Part shown: one piece after another, positions 18,477 to 28,946 of the stretch
How positions within the stretch are numbered: the first letter of the stretch is position 1
Layout of the letters: every line of letters starts with the position of its first letter
Origin: Shewanella glacialimarina
Lineage (GTDB): Bacteria > Pseudomonadota > Gammaproteobacteria > Enterobacterales > Shewanellaceae
Assembly: GCF_020511155.1 (NCBI RefSeq)
Contig: NZ_CP041216.1
Location: 1,736,001 to 1,800,000 of the forward strand
DNA length: 64,000 nucleotides
Direction: 5' to 3'
The notes under the pieces: generated by a model
Seen by the model: the letters and a program-made list of their open reading frames with translations, nothing else
Told to the model about the DNA's origin: nothing
Databases searched by the model: none
Translations under genes and position numbers: made by a program

Positions 18477-18505
18477 CTGTAACACTACTGTCATCTTTAC
18501 GTCAT
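18477..18505 (+). promoter_or_regulatory. Pho box and promoter of the pst operon
   Basis: Three 7-bp half-sites spaced 11 bp apart are seen: CTGTAAC (18477), CTGTCAT (18488) and ACGTCAT (18499). This matches the PhoB direct-repeat layout (CTGTCAT-N4-CTGTCAT). The last half-site overlaps a perfect -10 hexamer, TATAAT at 18505-18510. The spacing and position predict PhoB-activated transcription of pstCAB-phoU during phosphate starvation. Confidence 0.85.
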
Positions 18506-18633
18506 ATAATGCCAACCACTTTAAGTTGGGTTAATAATGAAAGACATTTATTGTCATCAGCATTTATTGTTAACACAGTAAATTACACAATCAAAGCGCT
18601 ATTTTAGTGAATGATTAAATATAGAGGTTCTTA

Positions 18634-20886
18634 ATGGAAAGTCAGGTAAGTCAACCTGGTTCTGCGGCTAAAAATCTACTTGTAGATCGCTATGCAACAC
18701 GCAGAGCATTTAAGGATAAAGCAGCACAAGTTGCCGTCACTGTCGGTGGCACCATGGTGTTTGTTGCGTTATTACTGATATTTTTCTATCTGCTATACGT
18801 GATTAAACCTATTTTCGACGGTGCTGATATTCAGCCTAGCACCAAGGTGAGCATGTTGCACACTGATGTGCCTACCTTAATGGTTGGTAGTGATGAACAG
18901 AATGAAGTGTTATTTCGCGTGGCAAACGATGGCCAAGTGGATTTTTATTCTTCGGTAACAAACCAACTTATCACCTCGCATATTGTTAAGCTTCCAATCG
19001 GAACTACCGTGACTAGTAGTGCGAAATCAAGTCCGAATGAGCAACGCTTTGCATTGGGATTAAGTAATGGTCAGGTGCTGGTACTGGGAATCGATTTCGA
19101 GGTCACTTATCCTGACAATCAACGCTTGATTACCCCTAAAGTTCGTTATTTGAACGAAGAGCCATTAACGATTAATGCTAATGGTTCAGTTCATCATTTA
19201 GCATTTGATTTTTCAGACAACCGCATGAGCTTTGTGTTTCAAGACCAACAGGGTGTGTGGAATATCAATCGCCTTGATGGTGAAGAAAATATGATGACCG
19301 AAGAGGTTGAGTGGGTTTCATATCATTCTATTATTGAAGAAGCGCCGTCTAAATCATTAATGCCACTAATGACCCCTGATCATCGCCAACTTATTCTACC
19401 ATCAGCCAATAAGCTGTATGTTTATGATATCAGTGATGCAGAAGCCGTTGAGTTGATGCAAGTGATTGATGTGACAAAAGGCGATGCTCATATTAAACAG
19501 GTGAATTTACTTGCCGGTGCTAGTTCAATATTGGTCAGTTATGACACAGGTATTGTTAGTCAGTTTTTTCAAGTGAATAGTGATAACGGCCGTTTATATC
19601 AGTACATTCGTGAGTTTGACGAGTTAGCTCCAATTGGCACAATGGCGACAGAGTTTTATCGTAAAAGCTTTGCAGTATTAAGCCCTGAAGGAGAGTTAAC
19701 CCTATTATATGCTACCAGCCAACGTAATTTGTTTGATGAGAAATTTGACCTAGCTGACCCTGGGTTGATGTCATTTAGTCCACGTTCAAATGCGCTTATC
19801 ATTGAAGCTGACAAACAGTTACATTTACTAGCCGTTGAAAATAGTCATCCTGAAGTTTCGTGGAGCGCTATGTGGCAAAAAGTGTGGTATGAAGGGTATC
19901 CTGAACCACAGTATGTATGGCAGTCAACCTCTGGTTCAGATGATTTTGAAGCAAAACTCAGCTTGATGCCGTTAGCGTTTGGTACTATGAAAGCCGCATT
20001 TTATGCCATGCTATTTGCTGTGCCATTGGCCATTGCTGGTGCTATCTACACGGCATACTTTATGACACCTAAAGTGCGCAATGTGGTTAAACCTACCATT
20101 GAAATTATGGAAGCACTGCCGACAGTTATTTTGGGATTTTTAGCCGGTTTATGGTTAGCTCCGCTGATTGAAGATCATTTACCCGGCATTTTAGCCTTGT
20201 TGATACTATTACCTACCTCTATTTTAACCAGCGCATTTTGTTGGAGTAAGTTGCCACAAAAATGGAAGCAACGTTTGCCTGAAACTTATCAGGAAATAAT
20301 GTTAATTCCGGTGATTATTTTTGTTGGCTGGTTTTCATTTGCTATTAGCCCAACAATCGAAATCATGTTTTTTGATGGCAACACGCGTCAGTTTATTACT
20401 AATGATTTAGGTATTACCTTTGACCAACGCAACGCGTTAGTAGTCGGTATTGCCATGGGGTTTGCGGTTATTCCAACCATTTTCTCTATTGCTGAAGATG
20501 CTATTTTCTCAGTACCGCGCCATTTATCTAATGGTAGCCTAGCGTTAGGTGCGACAAACTGGCAAACCCTCACGCGAGTTGTATTACTGACTGCAAGTCC
20601 AGGTATTTTCTCTGCGATTATGATGGGGTTAGGTCGTGCTGTTGGTGAGACCATGATTGTACTTATGGCAACAGGTAATACCGCCATAATGGAGTGGAGT
20701 GTGTTTGAAGGTATGAGAACACTTGCGGCAAATATTGCAGTAGAAATGCCAGAATCTGCTATTGGTTCATCTCATTATCGCGTGTTGTTCTTAGCTGCAT
20801 TCGTGCTGTTTATATTCACCTTCGTATTCAACACCATTGCAGAGGTAGTTCGTCAACGTTTACGTGACCGCTACAGTTCGCTTTAA
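18634..20886 (+). CDS. pstC: Phosphate ABC transporter permease PstC (long form)
   Basis: At 750 residues this is more than twice the length of E. coli PstC (about 319). After one N-terminal helix (VTVGGTMVFVALLLIFFYLLYV) comes a periplasmic region of about 380 residues with short beta-rich repeats reminiscent of a propeller. The permease core occupies about residues 440-750. Core motifs are IMEALPTVILGFLAGLWLAP and the ATPase-contact segment SLALGATNWQTLTRVVLLTASPGI. The enlarged form is known in Shewanella and Vibrio. It forms the inner-membrane channel with PstA; the start follows AGAGGTTCTT. Confidence 0.93.
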   Translation: MESQVSQPGSAAKNLLVDRYATRRAFKDKAAQVAVTVGGTMVFVALLLIFFYLLYVIKPIFDGADIQPSTKVSMLHTDVPTLMVGSDEQNEVLFRVANDGQVDFYSSVTNQLITSHIVKLPIGTTVTSSAKSSPNEQRFALGLSNGQVLVLGIDFEVTYPDNQRLITPKVRYLNEEPLTINANGSVHHLAFDFSDNRMSFVFQDQQGVWNINRLDGEENMMTEEVEWVSYHSIIEEAPSKSLMPLMTPDHRQLILPSANKLYVYDISDAEAVELMQVIDVTKGDAHIKQVNLLAGASSILVSYDTGIVSQFFQVNSDNGRLYQYIREFDELAPIGTMATEFYRKSFAVLSPEGELTLLYATSQRNLFDEKFDLADPGLMSFSPRSNALIIEADKQLHLLAVENSHPEVSWSAMWQKVWYEGYPEPQYVWQSTSGSDDFEAKLSLMPLAFGTMKAAFYAMLFAVPLAIAGAIYTAYFMTPKVRNVVKPTIEIMEALPTVILGFLAGLWLAPLIEDHLPGILALLILLPTSILTSAFCWSKLPQKWKQRLPETYQEIMLIPVIIFVGWFSFAISPTIEIMFFDGNTRQFITNDLGITFDQRNALVVGIAMGFAVIPTIFSIAEDAIFSVPRHLSNGSLALGATNWQTLTRVVLLTASPGIFSAIMMGLGRAVGETMIVLMATGNTAIMEWSVFEGMRTLAANIAVEMPESAIGSSHYRVLFLAAFVLFIFTFVFNTIAEVVRQRLRDRYSSL

Positions 20887-20944
20887 GGAATAATGATGAC
20901 TTTTATATACACAATTACCGCGGTCGTCTTGAGAGGTTTATATA

Positions 20945-22603
20945 ATGGGTAAGTGGTTTAAATCAGGCTCACCATGGATTTGGATGACAGGTGGCGCAGT
21001 AAGTATCAGTTTGATTGCCGTGATAGGCTTATTACTATTGATTGCTTGGCGTGGCTTAAGTTACTTTTGGCCTGCTGAAGTTTATCAGTGGGAATTACAG
21101 AATCAAAAAGGCATTAAAAGTACCCTTATTGGCGAAATTTATGACCGGGAAGAAGTACCCACTGAACGCTTAATATCAGCTGGGCACCAATTTAACCAAC
21201 ATCCTGGAGAGTTTGTGACGCGCTACTTGGTGAAAACCGGTAACCGTGAATTTGTTGGTTTAGATTTTAGATGGATATTAGCGACAGACATAGTGAGTCG
21301 TAGCACGCCATCAGATGTCGCAAAATTTGAGCGTACCAAAAATGGTAACTTTTACGGTTATCCCATTGCAGTTATCGAAGATGGTAAGCGCTTAGCGCTT
21401 GAAGGTGGCGCGCTTGAAACGTCATTGATTGATCATATCAACCGTGCGGTTGATATTGGTGACGAAGCGTTAACGTTACAGAAAAGTGATATAGGTACAA
21501 TTAACTATGAAATTGAACGTCTACGCTTAAAAGAGCGTAAGTACGAGTTAGAAGGTAAGTTAACCGCAGCAACCAAAGCAGAAATTGAAGCTGGCATTTA
21601 TCAACTTAACCAAGATTACTTAGTGCTTGAAAAGTCACTTTTTGCATTACGTGACAAAGCGGCACGGGACTCGGTAATTATTCGCGATATGCGCGGCGAA
21701 GAGGTGACCTTAAAGCTAGACAGTATTCTTGATGTTAACTATGTTAATCACATGAGTTTTATCAGTAAAATTGGCCACTGGTTTATTGGTATGGGGCGGT
21801 TTGTTAGTGACGACCCTCGCGAAGCAAATACCGAGGGCGGGGTGTTTCCAGCCATATTTGGTACCGTGTTTATGGTCATGCTAATGGCAGTTATCGTGAC
21901 CCCATTTGGTGTAGTTGCAGCGATATACTTACACGAATACGCTAAAAAAGGCCCGATTACTAAGATGATACGCATAGCGGTGATTAACTTAGCTGGCGTG
22001 CCATCTATTGTTTACGGTGTGTTCGGTTTAGGCTTCTTTGTGTACATGCTAGGTGGTTCACTTGACCAATTGTTCTACCCTGAGGCGTTACCCGCGCCAA
22101 CATTTGGTTCGCCAGGGGTAATTTGGTCTGCACTCACTTTAGCTATCTTAACCTTACCCGTAGTGATTGTATCGACTGAAGAAGGTTTAAGCCGTATTCC
22201 AAGTGCTGTGCGTCAAGGCAGTTTAGCGTTAGGGGCGACGAAAGCCGAAACTCTATGGCGGATTGTTATTCCAATGGCGAGTCCAGCTATTATGACCGGG
22301 TTAATTTTAGCCGTTGCGCGCGCCGCCGGTGAGGTTGCTCCTTTAATGTTAGTGGGTGTGGTGAAACTTGCCCCAACACTGCCAATAGATATGAACTTTC
22401 CATTTGTGCATTTAGAGCGAAAGTTTATGCACTTAGGCTTCCATATTTATGACGTAGGCTTCCAAAGCCCTAACGTTGAGGCAGCGCGTCCTTTGGTTTA
22501 CGCTACCTCGTTTTTATTAGTCTCGGTAATTGTCGCGTTAAATTTAACCGCCATTAGCGTGCGTAACCATTTACGTGAAAAATTCCGTTCGCTAGAACAC
22601 TAA
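20945..22603 (+). CDS. pstA: Phosphate ABC transporter permease PstA (long form)
   Basis: The 552 residues are again far longer than E. coli PstA (about 296). A first helix ([15 protein letters not shown]) is followed by some 270 periplasmic residues that include a charged coiled-coil-like stretch (about residues 180-245, with repeated [20 protein letters not shown] sequence). The permease core occupies the last half. [24 protein letters not shown] is the ATPase-contact EAA-like loop, and [16 protein letters not shown] is family-typical. It follows pstC by 58 bp. Confidence 0.93.
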   Translation: MGKWFKSGSPWIWMTGGAVSISLIAVIGLLLLIAWRGLSYFWPAEVYQWELQNQKGIKSTLIGEIYDREEVPTERLISAGHQFNQHPGEFVTRYLVKTGNREFVGLDFRWILATDIVSRSTPSDVAKFERTKNGNFYGYPIAVIEDGKRLALEGGALETSLIDHINRAVDIGDEALTLQKSDIGTINYEIERLRLKERKYELEGKLTAATKAEIEAGIYQLNQDYLVLEKSLFALRDKAARDSVIIRDMRGEEVTLKLDSILDVNYVNHMSFISKIGHWFIGMGRFVSDDPREANTEGGVFPAIFGTVFMVMLMAVIVTPFGVVAAIYLHEYAKKGPITKMIRIAVINLAGVPSIVYGVFGLGFFVYMLGGSLDQLFYPEALPAPTFGSPGVIWSALTLAILTLPVVIVSTEEGLSRIPSAVRQGSLALGATKAETLWRIVIPMASPAIMTGLILAVARAAGEVAPLMLVGVVKLAPTLPIDMNFPFVHLERKFMHLGFHIYDVGFQSPNVEAARPLVYATSFLLVSVIVALNLTAISVRNHLREKFRSLEH

Positions 22604-22629
22604 TAGCGATATCCAGAGGGAAAATTAAA

Positions 22630-23448
22630 ATGATTTCGATTGATCGTACAAACATGCAAACTGAAACTGTAGATTTAGCTAACTTACCTGCAGAGGATAC
22701 CGCTTTAGAAATCCGTAACCTAGATTTACGTTACGCAGAAAAGCAGGCGCTATTTAATGTGTCGATGAAAATACCTAAAAAGCAGGTCACTGCCTTTATT
22801 GGCCCAAGTGGCTGCGGTAAATCAACCTTATTGCGTTGTATTAATCGCATGAATGACTTGGTGGACATCTGTAAAATAGAAGGTGAAATTTTACTTCACG
22901 GTCAGAATATTTATGATAAAAAAGTTGATGTGGCAGCGCTAAGACGTAATGTCGGTATGGTGTTCCAGCGTCCGAACCCGTTTCCTAAGTCAATTTATGA
23001 AAACGTAGTTTACGGTTTACGTTTGCAAGGGTTAAATAATCGTCGTGAACTTGATGAAGCGGCAGAGCGTTCATTACGTGGCGCAGCCATTTGGGATGAA
23101 GTAAAAGATCGTTTGCATGATAATGCCTTTGGTTTATCAGGTGGTCAGCAGCAACGTCTAGTTATTGCCCGTGCCATTGCCATTGAGCCAGAAGTGTTGT
23201 TACTCGATGAGCCAACATCGGCACTTGACCCTATTTCAACCTTAACGATTGAAGAATTGATCACTGAGCTGAAGCAAAAATATACCGTAGTCATTGTGAC
23301 ACACAATATGCAACAGGCTGCCCGAGTATCTGATAACACAGCGTTTATGTATATGGGCGAGTTAGTTGAGTATGCTGATACTAACACCATATTTACTACG
23401 CCCAAAAAACGTAAAACAGAAGATTATATCACCGGCCGTTACGGTTAA
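22630..23448 (+). CDS. pstB: Phosphate ABC transporter ATPase PstB
   Basis: This 272-residue ABC ATPase shows Walker [14 protein letters not shown] (about 58-66), the signature [15 protein letters not shown] and Walker [16 protein letters not shown], with the H-loop in [15 protein letters not shown]. The PstB-specific motif [18 protein letters not shown] confirms the substrate class. It powers the PstCA channel. The start at 22630 follows AGAGGGAAAATTAAA; an internal ATG nine codons in is a weaker choice. Confidence 0.97.
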   Translation: MISIDRTNMQTETVDLANLPAEDTALEIRNLDLRYAEKQALFNVSMKIPKKQVTAFIGPSGCGKSTLLRCINRMNDLVDICKIEGEILLHGQNIYDKKVDVAALRRNVGMVFQRPNPFPKSIYENVVYGLRLQGLNNRRELDEAAERSLRGAAIWDEVKDRLHDNAFGLSGGQQQRLVIARAIAIEPEVLLLDEPTSALDPISTLTIEELITELKQKYTVVIVTHNMQQAARVSDNTAFMYMGELVEYADTNTIFTTPKKRKTEDYITGRYG

Positions 23449-23556
23449 TTGTTACTCAATAATGATACTGTCAAGCCAAATGCTCGGTATGGTAGGCTTA
23501 GGGTACAATTGAAAAGATTGGCGTAAAGTTCAAAAATTAGCTTAGGGTTGAATAAA

Positions 23557-24267
23557 ATGGAAAAAGTAAATTTAAACAAGCATATCTCAGGTCAATTTAA
23601 CGCAGAACTTGATGATATTCGTAATCGCGTGCTGGCAATGGGTGGCTTGGTAGAGCGCCAGCTAGAACAGGCATTAGATGCATTAGCTGGCCTAGATGCT
23701 GAATTGGCTAAAACGGTTATCGAAGGCGATCATAAAGTTAACGGTATGGAAGTGGCGATTGACGAGGAATGTACTCGTATCATTGCCAAGCGTCAGCCTG
23801 CAGCTAGCGATTTGCGTTTAATACTTGCTATTTCTAAAACCATTACTGATTTAGAACGCATTGGCGATGCCTGTGTACGTATTGCTAAAGCGGCAGTAGA
23901 CAAACGGGCTAAAAGCCAAGAGCCATTATTGGTTAGCATTGAAAGTATGGGGCGTCATGCAACGCGTACGTTACACGCTACATTGGATGCATTAGCACGT
24001 ATGGATGCCGAGCAAGCCTTAGAGTTGCATAAAGAAGATGCTAAATTAGACAAAGAATATGAAGGTATTATTCGTCAATTAATGACATACATGATGGAAG
24101 ACCCGCGTTCAATACCGGGTGTACTTGATGTGTTATGGGCCGCGCGTGCTGTAGAGCGAGTTGGCGACCGTTGTAAAAATATCTGTGAGTACATTATTTA
24201 CTACGTTAAGGGTAAAGATGTTCGTCACACCTCATATGAAGATATGGAAAAAGACTTAAAACTGTAA
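23557..24267 (+). CDS. phoU: Phosphate signalling protein PhoU
   Basis: Starting at the ATG at 23557 gives 236 residues; a TTG three codons upstream is a possible alternative. The two three-helix PhoU repeats are visible through their metal-binding E/D-x-x-x-D cores, [15 protein letters not shown] (about residue 105) and [18 protein letters not shown] (about 205). PhoU links Pst transport status to PhoR/PhoB signalling, repressing the Pho regulon when phosphate is ample. It ends the operon, 108 bp after pstB, and is followed by a terminator. Confidence 0.95.
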   Translation: MEKVNLNKHISGQFNAELDDIRNRVLAMGGLVERQLEQALDALAGLDAELAKTVIEGDHKVNGMEVAIDEECTRIIAKRQPAASDLRLILAISKTITDLERIGDACVRIAKAAVDKRAKSQEPLLVSIESMGRHATRTLHATLDALARMDAEQALELHKEDAKLDKEYEGIIRQLMTYMMEDPRSIPGVLDVLWAARAVERVGDRCKNICEYIIYYVKGKDVRHTSYEDMEKDLKL

Positions 24268-24316
24268 ACCATTTTGTTTGATGGCCTGCATATGTAAATA
24301 AACCCTACCTATAATA

Positions 24317-24347
24317 AAACGCCTTAAGTCATCGCTTAAGGCGTTTT
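24317..24347 (+). terminator. Terminator of the pst-phoU operon
   Basis: The stem AAACGCCTTAAG / CTTAAGGCGTTT with a 6-nt loop is followed by a T-run, about 50 bp after the phoU stop. Confidence 0.9.
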
Positions 24348-24398
24348 TATTTGCTTTAATAGCCAGAATATTGGCAACGAAAATTAATTATTCACACT

Positions 24399-25010
24399 AT
24401 GAAAAACACATTAGCACGCGGACTGACCAACTTATTACCTATGGTGTTATCTATATGGTTATTCTGGTCATTATTTATCTCACTGGATGGGCTTGGCAAG
24501 TTATTACTCAGCCTGCTAGGTATTGAAGATTTGTTTGTCGGTGCGGGATTTATCTTAGTGGCGATCATTGTGTTTATTGCCGGTCTGTTATTTTCGGTCA
24601 GCCCAATAGTGCTACTTTATGGCTGGTTAGAGCGCCAATTAATGAGGTTCCCTTTATTCAAGTCAGTTTATGGCAGTATTAGGGACTTAGCGGGTTTAAT
24701 GAACCGTGATAGTAATCATAAGGCGCAACAAACTGTGTTAATCAAACAAGCTAATGGTAGCTATATCGTCGGCTCTATTATGAGCGATAAACCGCCTCAA
24801 CCTTTAGCTGATGCTTTGCCCGAAGGCGATTGGGTGCCGGTATTGTTTCAATTAAGTTATCAAATGGCTGGGGTAACCACACTGGTTAGGCGTGAAGATT
24901 TAATTGAAGTGGATTGGTCATTTGAAGATGCTATGCGGTTTAATTTGACAGCAGGTATTACAGCGACTAAAGCTAATGATGTCGCAAAACAACAAGAGAG
25001 CTCCCAATGA
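24399..25010 (+). CDS. DUF502 inner-membrane protein
   Basis: The 203-residue protein has two N-terminal transmembrane helices (NLLPMVLSIWLFWSLF and FILVAIIVFIAGLLFSVSPIV), then a soluble domain. The order GLTNLLPMVLSIWL...IPLFKSVY-like (here FPLFKSVYGSIRDL) ...WVPVLFQ matches DUF502 proteins, which have no known biochemical function. The stop overlaps the next start (ATGA), so the two genes are translationally coupled. Confidence 0.8.
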   Translation: MKNTLARGLTNLLPMVLSIWLFWSLFISLDGLGKLLLSLLGIEDLFVGAGFILVAIIVFIAGLLFSVSPIVLLYGWLERQLMRFPLFKSVYGSIRDLAGLMNRDSNHKAQQTVLIKQANGSYIVGSIMSDKPPQPLADALPEGDWVPVLFQLSYQMAGVTTLVRREDLIEVDWSFEDAMRFNLTAGITATKANDVAKQQESSQ

Positions 25011-25777
25011 AGGATGAGCTGGTTAGATTATTTATTTCATTTCAAGCGTATAGAGGTTGTCAAAAAAAGCTAAAGTCGCTTTTATGCCTGTTTATTCTGG
25101 GTTTTACTCCCCAAGTATTTAGTGACGATAGTGCTACTCATTTTGTGGGTGTTGCTGATTCATCAATTCAAAATATTGGTAGAGTAGTATTAGGTGAGAT
25201 TTGTTTTATCCAGAAGTTACATTGTAATATTGAAATGTTACCCGCTCCGCGTGCTGAACGGAATATGCGTGAGGGGTTAGTCAGCGGTGAAATTATGCGA
25301 GTTTGGCGTTATGGTGAAGATAACCCCGATTTTATTAGGGTACCAACGTCATATTATGAAATAAAAACTGCTTTTTTTACCCGTAAAGATACTCAGTATA
25401 AAATCGCATCTGTTGCCGATATTATTAATTTAAATGTAGGGGTATTAACCGGGGTAAAGCATACACAAAACTTAGGGCTTGATCCTAAAAAGGTATTCTA
25501 CTCGACTACAACTGAAAAAATGATGGATTTATTGGACAAGAAAAGAGTTGATGTGGTCATTGCCAGTTATATGGATGGCATGGCTACTATCAATAAAATG
25601 CACGCAAAGAATTTAATCGTGCAATCAGCAACTATAAAAACGCAACCTGTTTATGTATATATTCATCCGAACAAAAAAGAGCTTGTGCCTATTATCGATA
25701 ACGGCATTAAGGACTTAGTTAAGTCGGGTAAGTTACACGCGATAATTGCCGATGCTGAGAAAAACGTATTAGATTAA
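25007..25777 (+). CDS. Periplasmic solute-binding-like protein (SBP_bac_3 type)
   Basis: The 256 residues have an unusually long N-terminus before the hydrophobic signal core (SLLCLFILGFTPQVFSDDS), suggesting cleavage near residue 40. The remainder resembles two-lobed family 3 solute-binding proteins: AERNMREGLVSGEI, then SYYEIKTAFFTRKD and DLLDKKRVDVVIASYMDG. Stand-alone members without a cognate transporter, as here, often act as sensors or have unknown roles. Its 4-bp overlap with the DUF502 gene implies coexpression. Confidence 0.75.
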   Translation: MKDELVRLFISFQAYRGCQKKLKSLLCLFILGFTPQVFSDDSATHFVGVADSSIQNIGRVVLGEICFIQKLHCNIEMLPAPRAERNMREGLVSGEIMRVWRYGEDNPDFIRVPTSYYEIKTAFFTRKDTQYKIASVADIINLNVGVLTGVKHTQNLGLDPKKVFYSTTTEKMMDLLDKKRVDVVIASYMDGMATINKMHAKNLIVQSATIKTQPVYVYIHPNKKELVPIIDNGIKDLVKSGKLHAIIADAEKNVLD

Positions 25778-25845
25778 TATTAAATACGCCGTGATTAAGT
25801 TAAAAAGGCGACTAGGCCTTTTTAACATTCAGCCAGATTTAAAAA

Positions 25846-26610
25846 TTAGTTCCTGCCTGCCATTACGCCGCCGTCAATATCCCATATGGCACCGGTTACC
25901 CAAGTTGATTGATCCCCAAGTAAGAAGCAAACCGTGTTGGCAATATCTGTCGCAGTGCCAATTCTACCGATAGGATGAAATGCATCGAAAGAAGCCAGCA
26001 CGCTGTCCATGTCTTTTTCGTCGATAAATGCGCCATATATTGGGGTGTTAACCACAGCAGGCGCTACCGCATTAACCCGGATGTTATAGTCGGCTAATTC
26101 CATTGCCATATGCTGAGTAAGTGAATGAAGCCCAGCTTTAGCCATCGAATATGCAGATGATGGCGTCGCCTTAATCGCCTGATGTGCCCACATAGAACCA
26201 ATATTGACCACAGAGCCTCCACCATGATGACGCATATTATTGGCAACCGCCTGGGAGATAAAAAAGGTCGCACGATTTAAATCAGCATAAATATCAAAAT
26301 CTTCCACTTTGTGGTCTAAAAATGGGGTAGGGTTAAAATAACCTGCAGCATTAACAAGATATTTAATGTGGCGAGTCGATTGATTAATCGTGCTAATTAG
26401 CCGTTCTACATCTGTAGCTGAGTAAAGGTCCGCTTCAATTGATTCAACCTTCGCCGCGCCCGCTAACATCTGTTTTGCTTGGGCTAACTTATCGGTATCA
26501 CGGCCAATAATAATAACATCAACACCTTGTTGGTGAAGTTGCTTTGCTGTCTCCAGCCCCATGCCGCTTGAACCGCCTATAATCATTGCCACTTGTGTTG
26601 GTATCATCAT
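25846..26610 (-). CDS. Short-chain dehydrogenase/reductase
   Basis: Starting at 26610 ([20 protein letters not shown]) gives 254 residues; a GTG ten codons upstream is possible. The SDR features are the NAD(P)-binding GGSSGMGLE, an NAA motif in [10 protein letters not shown], the catalytic Ser in VNIGSMWAH, and Y-x-x-x-K in [13 protein letters not shown]. It ends with the usual [17 protein letters not shown] tail. The substrate is unknown. It is divergent from an HxlR-type regulator, which suggests electrophile- or redox-induced expression. Confidence 0.88.
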   Translation of the reverse strand: MMIPTQVAMIIGGSSGMGLETAKQLHQQGVDVIIIGRDTDKLAQAKQMLAGAAKVESIEADLYSATDVERLISTINQSTRHIKYLVNAAGYFNPTPFLDHKVEDFDIYADLNRATFFISQAVANNMRHHGGGSVVNIGSMWAHQAIKATPSSAYSMAKAGLHSLTQHMAMELADYNIRVNAVAPAVVNTPIYGAFIDEKDMDSVLASFDAFHPIGRIGTATDIANTVCFLLGDQSTWVTGAIWDIDGGVMAGRN

Positions 26611-26670
26611 TTTCTCAACTTGTTTGTAAGGTGTGGACACATATTACAAAAGCCGTTAGCCTATTGAAAA

Positions 26671-26698
26671 GTAGGCACAATCAAGTGTAGTAGGTACA
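26671..26698 (+). promoter_or_regulatory. Candidate operator repeats between SDR and HxlR genes
   Basis: Direct repeats GTAGGCACA (26671-26679) and GTAGGTACA (26690-26698) are spaced 19 bp start to start, close to two helical turns, in the only intergenic space of the divergent pair. GGTACATATTGGTAC continues into a partial palindrome. They are candidate HxlR binding sites, by position only. Confidence 0.45.
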
Positions 26699-26713
26699 TA
26701 TTGGTACGTTTTA

Positions 26714-27103
26714 ATGAAAACTAACGAAAAAAAATATTTAAAGAAGTCAGCTCCCGAGCGAAGTGCCCGAATGGTAGAGACTATTTATGGCTGTAAATGG
26801 TCATTAACCGTGTATCAATTATTGTCTGATGGTATTAATCGGCCTGGGGCAATGGTGCGGTCGGTGGATGGATTAACCACTAAAGTGCTGAACACTTGCC
26901 TGCAGAAAAACACCAAATTTGGTATTTTAAAAAGAGTCACCTTTAACGAAGTGCCACCTAGGGTGGAATATAACGTCACCGAATTTGGTGAGAAATTTAT
27001 TCGCATACTCGACGAGCTTGAAAAACTGCAAGTCGAAATATCCAATGATTTTGATACAACAATTGAGATTGATGATAACGATAACGAAATAGCTAACGAC
27101 TAA
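26714..27103 (+). CDS. HxlR-family winged-helix transcriptional regulator
   Basis: The 129 residues carry the HxlR pattern: ETIYGCKWSLTVYQLL (helix 1, with a cysteine in the position used for redox sensing in several members), then GLTTKVLNTCLQK (recognition region) and RVEYNVTEFGEKF (wing). The tail is unusually acidic, rich in Asp and Asn. HxlR proteins usually control an adjacent divergent oxidoreductase gene, which fits the SDR next door. Confidence 0.87.
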   Translation: MKTNEKKYLKKSAPERSARMVETIYGCKWSLTVYQLLSDGINRPGAMVRSVDGLTTKVLNTCLQKNTKFGILKRVTFNEVPPRVEYNVTEFGEKFIRILDELEKLQVEISNDFDTTIEIDDNDNEIAND

Positions 27104-27274
27104 TCACTTTGCATAACAAATAGACATTTAAAATAGGACTAAACACGGACGTTAATGTATTTAACAGGATGCAAATCACAGAAAATAAAGACATTGTCGA
27201 TAGGGCGGTGAAGTGTAACTGATAAATGATTGAGGGATGTTGTACATAAATGGATTTTTATAGGGATATATTCA

Positions 27275-28789
27275 ATGAAACATAATGCACTTTGGTTAGC
27301 GATGTTGTTAACAGTAGGATCCACCTTGGTCAGTACTAGTAGTGACTTAGCAGCCAAACAAGCTAAACAGCCATTAGGCACCTGGGAAAATAAAGATGAA
27401 GACGGCGATGGTGTGCCGGATGTGCAAGACGATTATCCATTTGATGCGAGCCAATCAAAATATAAGCTTGTGCATGAACAAGAATTTAATAATAACCAAG
27501 ATGTTGCCACGATTGTTAGTGAAGTACCCGCAAGATTATCAGGTGTTATTCAACAAATTAATGATTTAGATTTCTATAAATTGCAACTTGAGTCCGGTCA
27601 GCAACTGACATTTTTACTCTCCTCTATAAGTGACAAGCTAAATCCTGGAATGGCAGTGCTTGGAAGTGATGGAATCGCTATCAATACTTGGGTGCCTAAC
27701 TATCATCCTGTTGGTCAGTTTAAACGTGCAATCCAAATTAAACCTCGGCAGTCTGGTGTTTATTATTTAGTGATTAATGATAAGCGATTTCAAGGCAATG
27801 CTGATTACACATACACCATAGATGTATTTTTTGATCATGATGTTGATGCGATTAATGATTCACACGAAAGCGCTTTTGGGTTTGCACTTTATTCACAAGA
27901 TTCTGACTCTGATGGCGCCTTTGATGGTGACGAATTTCATGTCAATAATCATGATATGGATAATGACGGTATACCTAATTGGCTTGATAAAGATGCTGAT
28001 GGTGATGGAATTAAAGATCAGTATGAAGGTTCATCTGATTTAGACCAAGATGGTCTTGCAGCGTTAGTTGATTTAGATTCTGACGGTAATGGCATATCAG
28101 ATGCAGTGGATGTCGGGGGCAGTAGTTCAGCGCCAATCGATTCAGATGCTGATTCAGTGGCCGATTTTATTGACCTTGATGATGATAATGATCTTATTCT
28201 AGATGTTCATGATCAAGAGCCTCTAGTTAAGGTGAAGTCAGCACCTTATGGCACTGATAGTTATAAAGATATAGCCAGTATCTATTACCTGCTTGATGGG
28301 GAAACACCGATAAAAAATATAATGATTTCAAATAAAATGCATCGATTAACCGGTGAGGGCTTAACCGACGGCCTGTTGGTTTTTAATCGAAATACCCGTG
28401 TGCCGATTAATATGTCTGTTAGTGCTAACGCAGATGGCAGTATAGATTTTGTATTACCTGCTAATGCGAGCAACATAAGGTTTGTTACTTTAAACACAAT
28501 TACATCAAATGAAGTCATTATTGAATATCGAAATCAATATATTCCAATACTGCTAGGCCAAGAAAAGCTACACACTTCTCCTAATGCGCACCTGGTTATT
28601 ACAGGTCAAAAATTCAATGAACAAACGACGGTATTTGTTTCAGGTATTGAAATTATACCGACCAAAATTACCCCTACCGAACTATCTATTACTATCCCTA
28701 ACACCATTAAATCTGGTGAGCTTTATGTCAAAAATACATACGGGAAAAGTAATACGCTAACACTGATTATCAATAACGCTGCTTTTTGA
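27275..28789 (+). CDS. Exported TSP3-repeat/IPT protein, paralog A
   Basis: The ATG at 27275 gives 504 residues; the same leader sequence precedes paralog D. Order: signal peptide (MKHNALWLAMLL, to about 27), a first calcium-type motif WENKDEDGDGVPDVQDDYPF (about 37-56), a PPC-like beta domain (about 65-190, with NDLDFYKLQLESGQQLTFLL), a run of Asp-rich thrombospondin type 3 repeats (about 195-315), and an IPT/TIG-like domain at the C-terminus. D-x-D-x-D-G loops are expected to bind calcium. It should act in the periplasm or at the cell surface. Function unknown; one of four paralogs in tandem. It lacks the C-terminal extension of B and C. Confidence 0.85.
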   Translation: MKHNALWLAMLLTVGSTLVSTSSDLAAKQAKQPLGTWENKDEDGDGVPDVQDDYPFDASQSKYKLVHEQEFNNNQDVATIVSEVPARLSGVIQQINDLDFYKLQLESGQQLTFLLSSISDKLNPGMAVLGSDGIAINTWVPNYHPVGQFKRAIQIKPRQSGVYYLVINDKRFQGNADYTYTIDVFFDHDVDAINDSHESAFGFALYSQDSDSDGAFDGDEFHVNNHDMDNDGIPNWLDKDADGDGIKDQYEGSSDLDQDGLAALVDLDSDGNGISDAVDVGGSSSAPIDSDADSVADFIDLDDDNDLILDVHDQEPLVKVKSAPYGTDSYKDIASIYYLLDGETPIKNIMISNKMHRLTGEGLTDGLLVFNRNTRVPINMSVSANADGSIDFVLPANASNIRFVTLNTITSNEVIIEYRNQYIPILLGQEKLHTSPNAHLVITGQKFNEQTTVFVSGIEIIPTKITPTELSITIPNTIKSGELYVKNTYGKSNTLTLIINNAAF

Positions 28790-28807
28790 GTTTGAGTTTG
28801 AGTTTGA
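28785..28807. repeat. Hexamer repeat TTTGAG at the end of paralog A
   Basis: Nearly four copies of TTTGAG run from the paralog A stop into the spacer. The stop TGA is in the first copy, and each following copy has TGA in the same frame, so changes in copy number would not alter the protein. Confidence 0.85.
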
Positions 28808-28946
28808 ATATGGGGGATTATATCAAATGCAATCGCTTGGTAAGCAAATAGCAGATATCTGCAAAAATACCGTTTATCAATCAGATAGATTAACAATACA
28901 AATGAACTCAAACCGCTAGCCGCTTCATTTTATTGATAAGCGAGTA

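Noticed and set aside
28785..28807. Phase-variable repeat at the end of paralog A
   Set aside because: The unit is six bases with an in-frame TGA in each copy, so copy-number change cannot alter the product.
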